Positions 1-5,563 of a stretch of 5,563 bases of DNA are shown here, in pieces. Under the pieces are notes generated by a model that had not been told where the DNA came from, made no database searches, and saw only the letters and a program-made list of their open reading frames with translations. Made by a program: the position numbers and the translations under genes. Within the stretch, counting starts at the first letter, position 1; each line of letters starts with the position of its first letter. The stretch is from Alphaproteobacteria bacterium (GTDB lineage Bacteria > Pseudomonadota > Alphaproteobacteria > Rhizobiales > Xanthobacteraceae), in the NCBI GenBank assembly GCA_005884855.1, contig VAZS01000403.1:1-5563 (forward strand), in the 5' to 3' direction.

Positions 1-1
1 T

Positions 2-304
2 CCGACCGGCAAGAAATATCTCGATTTTCACCAGCGGCTGCTCGGTGGCCGTGGTCAGGCGGACAAGGCCCACGCGATGGCAGCCGCCAAGGAGGCCGGC
101 CTGGATACGGCCAGGATCGAGAAGGACCTCGCAAGCCCGGAAGTACGCGCCACGCTGGAGGAGAATTTGAAACTCGCCGAGGCGATGGGCATGAACGGCA
201 CGCCGAGCTACGTGATTGGCAAGCAAGTAGTGATCGGCGCGGTTGGTCTTGAGAGCCTCAAGGAAAAAATCGGCATCGCGCGCTGCGGCAAGGCGACCTG
301 CTGA
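2..304 (+). CDS. DsbA-family thiol:disulfide oxidoreductase, C-terminal part (5' truncated)
   Basis: The last 100 residues of a protein whose start lies before the window, read in frame from base 2 to TGA at 302-304. DsbA-family proteins are periplasmic thioredoxin-fold enzymes that make or shuffle disulfide bonds in exported proteins. The visible part fits the end of the helical insert and the last thioredoxin-fold elements: a helical stretch rich in Ala, Glu and Lys, then MNGTPSYVIG, where the Thr-Pro (visible residue 68) is the expected cis-proline facing the active site, then a beta-hairpin and a final helix (GLESLKEKI). The CxxC active site must lie upstream and cannot be checked. The protein ends in CGKATC, adding two cysteines at the extreme C-terminus. 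It could belong to the Com1/ScsC-like branch rather than classical DsbA. No clear terminator follows. Family call is good; exact substrate unknown. Confidence 0.85.
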   Translation, partial: PTGKKYLDFHQRLLGGRGQADKAHAMAAAKEAGLDTARIEKDLASPEVRATLEENLKLAEAMGMNGTPSYVIGKQVVIGAVGLESLKEKIGIARCGKATC

Positions 305-473
305 GCGTGATCGCAAACCGATGACGTGGTGAGATCAACACTTGCTCCACAGCCGGTCTTTGGGTTTGACCGCTTACAGCCAATGTTTTCGCCGGACTAA
401 TTTAAGTAAATTTTGCGGCGAACCTGTTCATCGCGCATTCAAAAAACAAAAGCCGTGGAACCGGCAATCGCGC

Positions 474-498
474 GGAACTTGGCGGAGCCCCTTTCGTT
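474..498 (+). promoter_or_regulatory. Probable EcfG-type general stress promoter
   Basis: GGAAC at 474-478 and CGTT at 495-498 are separated by exactly 16 bases. This matches the known alphaproteobacterial EcfG consensus (GGAAC, 16-17 bases, CGTT), the sigma factor released by the PhyR-NepR partner switch under general stress. The site lies 39 bases before the ATG of the exported DUF1236-type gene, which would give a transcript starting near 505 and a leader of about 30 bases including the ribosome binding site. A second GGAAC at 457-461 has no CGTT at the right distance. The match is seen in the sequence; use under stress is inferred. Confidence 0.75.
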
Positions 499-524
499 GT
501 TGGCGCGGGCAAAGCTAACCACGT

Positions 525-530
525 GAGGAG
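525..530 (+). promoter_or_regulatory. Ribosome binding site fixing the start at 538
   Basis: GAGGAG sits 7 bases before ATG 538, an ideal Shine-Dalgarno position. An in-frame GTG at 523 immediately abuts this motif, has no ribosome binding site of its own, and would put two arginines and a serine ahead of a normal signal peptide. The ATG at 538 is therefore the likely start. Confidence 0.85.
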
Positions 531-537
531 ATATTCA

Positions 538-897
538 ATGGCTAATCGCTTTATGATTTCGGTAGCGGCGGTTGCGCTGCTCGCCGGAGCCGGTTTCGCG
601 AACGCACAGGGAACCGGGGAGCACAAGGGATCGTCAGGTTCCGCCGCGCAGCAGAGCGCGCCGTCTTCGGGCGGCGGAGGTTCGGCAGGTACCCAGAGCC
701 GTGAGTCAAGCGAGTCGAGTGGCCCGTCATCTGGCATGAAGTCCAGCCAGTCCGATCAGAAGAAGTCCACCCAGTCCGATCAGAAATCGACGACGGGCAG
801 CAGTCAGCGCGGCGAGGACAGTCAGGGCCAGAAGTCCAAGAGCATGAGCTCGGACAACGAGCGAAAGCCGAGGGCCGCGAAGGCCGCGACAAGATGA
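538..897 (+). CDS. Exported hydrophilic protein, N-terminal half of a frame-broken DUF1236 gene
   Basis: This 119-residue reading frame starts with a clear signal peptide: a short basic start, a hydrophobic core (about residues 6-20) and an ANA cleavage site before Q24. The mature part is low-complexity and disordered, dominated by Ser, Gly, Gln, Lys and Asp, with a duplicated SDQKKST/SDQKST unit near residues 73-86. The last ten or so residues (KPRAAKAATR) are an out-of-frame reading of the repeat that follows, so the protein appears to leave its proper frame near base 862-867. Shifting to the -1 frame there gives ERKAEGREGRDKM and runs without a stop to 1376, making one protein of about 279 residues. 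The natural gene is probably 538-1376 and this is its front half. The stop (TGA 895-897) overlaps the ATG at 894 of the second half as ATGA, so coupled translation is possible, but the second product would lack an export signal. An EcfG-type promoter and a strong ribosome binding site precede it. The alternatives are a real pseudogene, a sequencing error, or frameshifting. Confidence 0.8.
   Translation: MANRFMISVAAVALLAGAGFANAQGTGEHKGSSGSAAQQSAPSSGGGGSAGTQSRESSESSGPSSGMKSSQSDQKKSTQSDQKSTTGSSQRGEDSQGQKSKSMSSDNERKPRAAKAATR
747..785 (+). repeat. Direct repeat, 15 bp, 24-bp period, inside the Ser/Gln-rich region
   Basis: The 15-base sequence CCAGTCCGATCAGAA occurs at 747-761 and exactly again at 771-785. 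The 24-base period keeps the reading frame and duplicates an eight-residue unit around QSDQK. It is a small in-frame tandem duplication within the disordered part of the exported protein. Confidence 0.8.
862..867 (+). other. Apparent frameshift point in the DUF1236-type gene
   Basis: Upstream of here the coding sequence is in the frame of ATG 538; downstream the repeat and the DUF1236 domain are in the -1 frame. One missing base at about 862-867 (between GAG 859-861 and GCC 867-869) explains both. The -1 frame is already open and reads the repeat consensus from base 864, which brackets the site well. The local CGAAAG is not a canonical X XXY YYZ slippery heptamer, so programmed frameshifting is less likely than a deletion or base-calling error. 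Confidence 0.7.
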
Positions 898-1061
898 AGG
901 CCGAGGGTCGCGAAGGCCGCGACAAGATGAAGGCTGAGGGTCGTGAAGGCCGCGACAACATGAAGGCCGAAGGCCGCGAAGGGCGCGACAAGATGAACGC
1001 CCAGGGCCGCGAAGGTCGCGACAACATGAACGCCCAGGGTCGAGACCGCAACGGCAGCATG
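864..1061 (+). repeat. 33-bp coding tandem repeat (11-residue units)
   Basis: Six consecutive 33-base units start at 864, 897, 930, 963, 996 and 1029, each ending in ATG. In the frame of the second half they encode KAEGREGRDKM and variants: K to N at position 1, E to Q at position 3, K to N at position 10. The last unit (NAQGRDRNGSM) is degenerate. The first unit lies before the ATG at 894, inside the region read out of frame by the first half, which supports one original gene. There are no spacers, so it is not a CRISPR array. Tandem repeats of this kind are prone to unit gain and loss by slippage. Confidence 0.92.
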
Positions 1062-1376
1062 GAGTCGAGAGGGTCGTCAACGGAGACCAGGTCCCAGACT
1101 ACGGGCCAGGCCGGCGCTGGCGCGAAGCTCTCGACCGAGCAGCGCACCAAGATCACCAGCGTGATCAGGCAGCAGCATGTTGAGCCGGTTCAAAACGTCA
1201 ACTTCTCGATCTCGGTCGGAACCCGCGTTCCGCGCGACGTACGCTTCCACACCCTCCCGTCGGAGATCGTGACGATCTATCCGGAGTGGCGTGGGTATGA
1301 GTACTTCCTGGTGCGTGACCAGATCGTCGTGGTGGATCCGCGAACGCTCGAGATCGTGGCTGTGCTGGAAGCCTAA
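894..1376 (+). CDS. Repeat and DUF1236-domain half of the frame-broken exported protein
   Basis: Read from ATG 894 this is 160 residues ending at TAA 1374-1376; the open frame itself begins further upstream. Residues 1-56 are glycine-rich, highly charged 11-residue repeats, followed by a Ser/Thr/Gly linker (about 57-80). The C-terminal ~80 residues resemble DUF1236: a helix (LSTEQRTKITSVIRQQ), the RVPRDVRFHTLP segment, and a closing YEYFLVRDQIVVVDPRTLEIVAVL. DUF1236 is common in exported rhizobial proteins and has no established biochemical function; the ending IVVVDPRTLEIV is characteristic. The ATG at 894 has no separate good ribosome binding site and lies within a repeat unit, so it is probably not a true start; translation would come from coupling at ATGA or from the upstream start if the frame is restored. 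Without the upstream half it has no signal peptide. Domain call is good; status as a separate gene is doubtful. Confidence 0.75.
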   Translation: MKAEGREGRDKMKAEGREGRDNMKAEGREGRDKMNAQGREGRDNMNAQGRDRNGSMESRGSSTETRSQTTGQAGAGAKLSTEQRTKITSVIRQQHVEPVQNVNFSISVGTRVPRDVRFHTLPSEIVTIYPEWRGYEYFLVRDQIVVVDPRTLEIVAVLEA

Positions 1377-1400
1377 ATTCTGAAGACATAACCGTGGCTT

Positions 1401-1430
1401 GGGGCGGGCAGAAATGCCCGCCCCTTTCTT
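1401..1430 (+). terminator. Intrinsic (rho-independent) terminator
   Basis: A perfect 10-bp GC-rich stem, GGGGCGGGCA (1401-1410) with TGCCCGCCCC (1415-1424), closes a GAAA loop and is followed by TTTCTT (1425-1430). It lies 24 bases after the stop of the DUF1236-type gene and separates that unit from the aroQ-acc genes. Confidence 0.93.
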
Positions 1431-1559
1431 ACGCGCAATCGCTGCGCGAGGCCGGCGTCGGGCTGGCGCGCCAGGCTGCCGAGTCCGGCCGCTGCGCGAC
1501 CGCTCGTTTGTTGGTTAACGACGCGCCCCGCGACCTGCCGCCTCATTGCCGGGATTTCA

Positions 1560-2027
1560 ATGGCCAAGAGCCTTGCCGACACGATCTACGTGCTTAACGG
1601 CCCAAACCTGAATCTGTTGGGGACCCGCGAACCGGAGACCTACGGCCATGCGACCCTCGCCGACGTCGAGAAACTTTGCGCGCAAACTGCAGCGCAGTTC
1701 GGCCTGACGGCGGATTGCAGGCAGTCCAACCGTGAAGGCGAACTGATCGATTTCATCCACGACGCCCATGCGAACAAAGCCGCCGGAATTATCATCAACG
1801 CGGGAGGCTATTCCCACACCTCGATCGCGCTGCATGATGCTCTGGTGGCCGTAAAAATTCCAACCGTCGAAGTGCACATCAGCAATATCCACGCCCGCGA
1901 GAATTTCCGTCACCATTCCTTCACTGCCCGGGCAGCGTTCGCAACGCTGTGCGGCTTCGGCATCGACGGTTACAGGCTTGCCATCAATGGCCTTGCAGCC
2001 CGGATTGGCATCAAGGCAAAAGCCTGA
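1560..2027 (+). CDS. aroQ: Type II 3-dehydroquinate dehydratase
   Basis: AroQ is a cytoplasmic enzyme that removes water from 3-dehydroquinate to give 3-dehydroshikimate, the third step of the shikimate pathway to aromatic amino acids. The 155 residues match the usual 145-155 and family landmarks follow in order: [17 protein letters not shown] (13-29), holding the active-site lid with Arg23 and catalytic Tyr28; [10 protein letters not shown] (55-64); [17 protein letters not shown] (79-95) with the substrate-binding Asn80; and [18 protein letters not shown] (103-120), with His106 as the expected general acid and Arg117 near the substrate. All catalytic residues are present, so the enzyme should be active, probably as the family's dodecamer. 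The start ATG has only a weak ribosome binding site. It follows a terminator at 1401-1430, so its promoter should lie in 1431-1559, where no confident sigma-70 match was seen. It is 48 bp upstream of accB in the same direction and is commonly linked to accBC. Confidence 0.97.
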   Translation: MAKSLADTIYVLNGPNLNLLGTREPETYGHATLADVEKLCAQTAAQFGLTADCRQSNREGELIDFIHDAHANKAAGIIINAGGYSHTSIALHDALVAVKIPTVEVHISNIHARENFRHHSFTARAAFATLCGFGIDGYRLAINGLAARIGIKAKA

Positions 2028-2075
2028 CCCATCCGCTCGTCATCCTCTATCCTCTGAAAATTCCGGATCAAGATC

Positions 2076-2408
2076 ATGGCGCGCCAGCCTGACGAAAAGA
2101 CAGCCGTAAAATCCAAACTCGACGACAGCGCGCTCATCCGCGAACTCGCATCACTGCTCGACGAGACCAACCTCACCGAGATCGAGATCGAGCGCGCGGG
2201 CATGCGGGTGCGAGTTGCGCGAACTCTCGGCATGTCAGTATCGATGCCGCCGAGCCATCAAGCGGCCAGTCCCAGCTCGGCAGCAGTTAGCGCGCCGCTA
2301 CCGATCGCAGACCAGATCCCCTCACCGCGTGCTGGCACCGTGACGCAGATTCTTGTCGAGGACGGCCAGCCGGTCGAATTTGGCGAGCCGCTGGTCATTA
2401 TCGAATAG
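2076..2408 (+). CDS. accB: Biotin carboxyl carrier protein of acetyl-CoA carboxylase, internally deleted and lacking the biotin site
   Basis: AccB normally carries biotin on a lysine, shuttling CO2 from AccC to the AccA/AccD carboxyltransferase that makes malonyl-CoA for fatty acid synthesis. Here the protein has 110 residues instead of the usual ~150-165. Residues 1-50 match the conserved N-terminal helical region (SALIRELASLLDETNLTEIE, then IERAGMRVRVAR), which in the family mediates assembly. Residues 51-79 are a Pro/Ala/Ser linker. Residues 80-110 (QIPSPRAGTVTQILVEDGQP onward, ending EPLVIIE) match exactly the final part of the biotinyl domain. Missing between them is the first half of that domain: the SPMVGT-type strand, the PFxEVG thumb-like segment and the IIEAMKM-type motif with the biotinylated lysine. 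The join is in frame at about base 2304-2313, and no remnant of the motif is seen in any frame nearby. As written it cannot be biotinylated and probably cannot fold its biotinyl domain. Since AccB is normally essential, either the window carries an assembly deletion or another accB exists. It lies 25 bp before an intact accC. Confidence 0.88.
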   Translation: MARQPDEKTAVKSKLDDSALIRELASLLDETNLTEIEIERAGMRVRVARTLGMSVSMPPSHQAASPSSAAVSAPLPIADQIPSPRAGTVTQILVEDGQPVEFGEPLVIIE

Positions 2409-2433
2409 AAATCGTCAACGTCAGGCGCGCTCG

Positions 2434-3783
<1,350 letters not shown>

Positions 3784-3805
3784 GCCGATAGCCAGATCAC
3801 TGTCC

Positions 3806-3880
3806 GAAAACTGGAACCGGTTTTCACTTTCTCACCAAGAGATGAGATCATGATTCCTTCAACTAATCGGGTCATGATCT
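3806..3880. repeat. Palindromic intergenic repeat, rhizobial dispersed type (tentative)
   Basis: Two inverted repeats fill most of the 133-bp gap between accC and aat. The first, 3806-3825, is a near-palindrome (GAAAACTGG and CCGGTTTTC around AA). The second pairs AGATCATGA (3845-3853) perfectly with TCATGATCT (3872-3880), extendable to 12 pairs with two G-U pairs around a 12-base loop. The combination of TCCGAAAAC, GGTTTTCACTTT and GATCATGA blocks resembles the short mosaic palindromes scattered between genes in Bradyrhizobium and other Rhizobiales; that resemblance is from memory. It could also end accC transcription, although no clear U-tract follows either stem. Confidence 0.5.
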
Positions 3881-3916
3881 AGCCGCCGCGCCGGCTACCC
3901 TGTTATCCTCGCGCTC

Positions 3917-4594
3917 ATGAACTCTCGCGACTCCGCGTCTTCCGAGATTACCCCTGAAGTGCTGCTGCGCGCTTACGCCTGCGGCATCTTTCCGATGGCC
4001 GAGAGCGCGGATGATCCGACGCTGTTCTGGGTCGAACCGGAAGTGCGCGGCGTTATACCGCTCGATGGCTTTCGCGTCCCCTCGCGGTTAAGGCGCACCG
4101 TTCGCTCCGACGCTTTCACGGTCACCGCCAACACCGCCTTCAAGGCAGTAATCGCCGGTTGTGCCGCGCCGCAGCCCGGGCGCAAGGATACCTGGATCAA
4201 CAAACGGATCCGCGATCTCTATGTCGGGCTGCATGAACTTGGACACGCACACAGCGTCGAGGTCTGGCAGAACGATGATCTGGTCGGCGGACTGTATGGC
4301 GTCAGCCTGGGCCGGGCGTTCTTCGGGGAGAGCATGTTTCATCGGACCCGCGACGCCTCCAAGGTGGCGCTGGTGCAGCTGGTGGCGCGGCTGATCGCGG
4401 GCGGGTTCGAACTGCTCGACACGCAATACGTGACCGAGCATTTGCGCAGCTTCGGGGCGGTCGAGATCTCGCGCCGCCGCTACACCGTGCTGCTCGACCG
4501 CGCGATCAAGGGCGAGGCGGATTTCGGAAGGCTGCCGCTGGATCATCCAATCAGCGGCGCGCGGGCGCTGGAGATCATTGCCGCGCGCCCTTGA
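3917..4594 (+). CDS. aat: Leucyl/phenylalanyl-tRNA--protein transferase
   Basis: Aat is a cytoplasmic enzyme that moves Leu or Phe from aminoacyl-tRNA onto proteins with N-terminal Lys or Arg, marking them for ClpS/ClpAP degradation (bacterial N-degron pathway). The 225 residues are a normal length. Signature segments appear in order: [10 protein letters not shown] (20-29), [15 protein letters not shown] (36-50), [20 protein letters not shown] (91-110), AHSVEVW (111-117), [20 protein letters not shown] (122-141), [11 protein letters not shown] (146-156) and [20 protein letters not shown] (164-183). Glu138 and Gln170 correspond to the Glu and Gln proposed for catalysis in the E. coli enzyme, and Trp93 and Tyr102 line its substrate pocket. 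All are present. ATG 3917 fits homologues, but no Shine-Dalgarno is visible (the upstream bases are pyrimidine-rich), so initiation may be weak or leaderless. It could be read through from accC or use its own promoter. It converges with the DUF2155 gene, with 16 bp between the stops. Confidence 0.97.
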   Translation: MNSRDSASSEITPEVLLRAYACGIFPMAESADDPTLFWVEPEVRGVIPLDGFRVPSRLRRTVRSDAFTVTANTAFKAVIAGCAAPQPGRKDTWINKRIRDLYVGLHELGHAHSVEVWQNDDLVGGLYGVSLGRAFFGESMFHRTRDASKVALVQLVARLIAGGFELLDTQYVTEHLRSFGAVEISRRRYTVLLDRAIKGEADFGRLPLDHPISGARALEIIAARP

Positions 4595-4610
4595 CCAGCT
4601 TGCGCTGCTG

Positions 4611-5563
4611 CTACCTGAAAATTCCGAACAGGCCGCCGGGTTGCTGCGGCGGGGGTTGGGGCTGCGGCTGTTGCTGTTGCTGTTGCTGGCTCTGTTGCAG
4701 CGATGCCGGCGGACGCGCCGGGCCTTGCTTGGGCGTGGTGCGCTTCTGCACAGGCGGAGGCGGCGGCGTCCTTGCCGGTTCAGGCGCGGCGCTCACGATC
4801 GTGGTATCGGGCACTTTGCAGTCGGTCAGCCAGATGTCGTAGATCGGATGTTCGACGCCGTGCAGACCCGGACTTGCCGCAAACATCCAGCCGGAGAATA
4901 TCCGCTTCACCTCGCCCTGCAGCGTGATCTCGTCGACCTCGACAAAGGCATCGGTATTGGCGGCTTCCGTTGCCGGACGCGTATAGCAGGCATCGGTCTT
5001 CACGCGTAGCGCGCCGAACTGAACGGTCTCGCCGATATCCTCGTCAAAGTTGATGATGCGGCCGGTGATCTTGTCGAGGCCGGAGAAGCTCGCTTTCTTG
5101 TTGACGATTTTCTGCGCCGGCGGCTCGGAGACCACCTCATCGCCCGGCTGCAATGTGGCCGGCGATTGCGGCACTCCCTTCGGTTGCCGCTGTCCCGGCG
5201 GCAGCGGATTGGAAGCCGGAGGCCCGACCGCGACGCCCTGATTGGGCTCTGGCGGGGCCACCGCGGTACCCGGCGGCACATTCTGCGGAATCACCGACGT
5301 GCCGGGTGGCGGCGCGAGAGGTTGTGATTGCACCGACCCGGGAGGCGGCACGCCAGGCCCCGGCAGAGGACGGTTGGGCGTTGGCAGCACGCGGCCCTGC
5401 GGCAATTCCGGCACTTCCTCCTCGTCGTCGGGGATCTGGTACCCACGGGGAATGTTGCCAGGCGGGCGCGGCAACGGATCCGAAAAGATACTGCCGATCT
5501 GCGCGTGCGCGGGCGGCGCAACCGAAATCGCGGTGGCGGCCAACAATGTCGCGAGACCGGTCA
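4611..5563 (-). CDS. Exported DUF2155-domain protein with proline-rich linker and Gln-rich tail (5' truncated)
   Basis: On the minus strand the frame is open from the window edge to TAG at 4613-4611. The N-terminal start is not certain: TTG 5546 is the first annotated start, but the hydrophobic stretch continues past it (TGLATLLAATAISVAPPAHA), so the real start is at or beyond the edge. This stretch looks like a signal peptide cleaved after AHA. The mature protein has a long Pro/Gly-rich, probably disordered linker with an acidic patch (DDEEEVPE), about 5093-5480. The DUF2155 domain follows (about 4815-5093): GLDKITGRIINFDEDIGE, the QFGALRV strand, ACYTRP, AFVEVDEI, FSGWMFAASPGL, HPIYDIWLTDC. 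Its two cysteines (ACYTRP and LTDC) could form a disulfide. A second Pro-rich stretch and a polyglutamine tail end in GGLFGIFR. DUF2155 is widespread in Alphaproteobacteria and I know of no settled function; a periplasmic or envelope role is inferred from the signal peptide. No terminator was seen in the 16-bp gap to aat. Confidence 0.9.
   Translation of the reverse strand, partial: TGLATLLAATAISVAPPAHAQIGSIFSDPLPRPPGNIPRGYQIPDDEEEVPELPQGRVLPTPNRPLPGPGVPPPGSVQSQPLAPPPGTSVIPQNVPPGTAVAPPEPNQGVAVGPPASNPLPPGQRQPKGVPQSPATLQPGDEVVSEPPAQKIVNKKASFSGLDKITGRIINFDEDIGETVQFGALRVKTDACYTRPATEAANTDAFVEVDEITLQGEVKRIFSGWMFAASPGLHGVEHPIYDIWLTDCKVPDTTIVSAAPEPARTPPPPPVQKRTTPKQGPARPPASLQQSQQQQQQQPQPQPPPQQPGGLFGIFR
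4641..4697 (-). repeat. CAG/CAA polyglutamine and Gln-Pro tract
   Basis: Near the 3' end of the DUF2155 gene, mixed CAG and CAA codons encode QQS, seven consecutive Gln, then alternating Gln-Pro and QQ. The mixing of the two codons suggests an established low-complexity coding tract rather than a recent triplet expansion. It lies outside the conserved domain. Confidence 0.85.

Noticed and set aside
399..412. AT-rich palindrome AATTTA-AG-TAAATT as an operator
   Set aside because: It is symmetric and unusual in GC-rich DNA, but matches no operator I can name and lies about 60 bp upstream of the proposed promoter, so there is no support beyond symmetry.
523..537. GTG 523 as start of the exported protein
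   Set aside because: The good ribosome binding site at 525-530 serves ATG 538, which gives a normal signal peptide.
862..868. Programmed -1 ribosomal frameshift site
   Set aside because: GCGAAAG does not fit a canonical slippery heptamer and no convincing downstream pseudoknot was identified, so I treat the shift as a deletion or error unless conservation shows otherwise.
864..1061. CRISPR-like periodic repeat
   Set aside because: The 33-bp units are directly adjacent with no spacers and stay in a coding frame.
551..1156. Long minus-strand open frames opposite the repeat gene (also 727-1080)
   Set aside because: They are antisense images of the 33-bp repeat, giving Arg/Ser/Pro-rich repetitive translations with no start signals or recognisable domain. 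The plus strand has a signal peptide, ribosome binding site, promoter and DUF1236 domain.
2304..2330. Deletion in accB by recombination between the two symmetric halves of the biotinyl domain
   Set aside because: Recombination at the SPMVGT and SPRAGT strands would have left the sequence preceding the first strand next to SPRAGT. Instead the QI from before the second strand is retained, so the join lies upstream of that quasi-repeat.
2353..2433. Upstream extension of accC to an ATG at 2353
   Set aside because: It would overlap the conserved end of accB, and the extra residues have no family match; homologues begin at MFDKILIANRGE.
4578..5009. Plus-strand frame opposite the DUF2155 gene
   Set aside because: Its Leu/Arg/Cys-rich translation is the complement of the Gln/Pro-rich tail; the minus strand carries the conserved domain and signal peptide.

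Overview
The window looks like chromosomal DNA of a GC-rich alphaproteobacterium, most likely Bradyrhizobium or a close relative in the Nitrobacteraceae. This rests on protein character and gene order (DsbA-like, DUF1236, aroQ, accB, accC, aat, DUF2155) and on a GGAAC-N16-CGTT promoter of the EcfG type. It was read by eye, without a database search.

Left part (1-1430): the 3' end of a DsbA-family thiol oxidoreductase gene is followed by a 233-bp intergenic region carrying a strong match to an EcfG general-stress promoter. Next is an exported, very hydrophilic protein with a C-terminal DUF1236 domain. Its reading frame is broken: the signal-peptide half ends at 897 in one frame, and the repeat/DUF1236 half continues from 894 (open from about 864) in the -1 frame. 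The junction lies at the start of a 33-bp tandem repeat encoding an 11-residue unit. A textbook intrinsic terminator (1401-1430) closes this unit.

Central part (1560-3783): aroQ (type II 3-dehydroquinase, shikimate pathway), accB and accC (biotin carboxyl carrier protein and biotin carboxylase of acetyl-CoA carboxylase) lie in one direction with short gaps and probably form an operon. AroQ and AccC look complete with intact catalytic residues. AccB does not: its N-terminal domain and the last ~31 residues of the biotinyl domain are present, but the half holding the biotin-accepting lysine (the EAMKM-type motif) is absent. The reading frame is kept, as if about 150 bp had been cleanly removed. 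As written, this AccB cannot carry biotin.

Right part (3784-5563): a gap with palindromic sequence resembling a dispersed rhizobial intergenic repeat precedes aat (leucyl/phenylalanyl-tRNA--protein transferase of the N-degron pathway). Convergent to it, only 16 bp away, is a proline-rich, glutamine-tailed exported DUF2155 protein whose 5' end runs off the window.

The items most worth a second look are the AccB lacking its biotin site, the frame break in the stress-promoter-driven repeat protein, and the question of whether both are real or are assembly/sequencing defects. No clearly new multi-gene system was seen.
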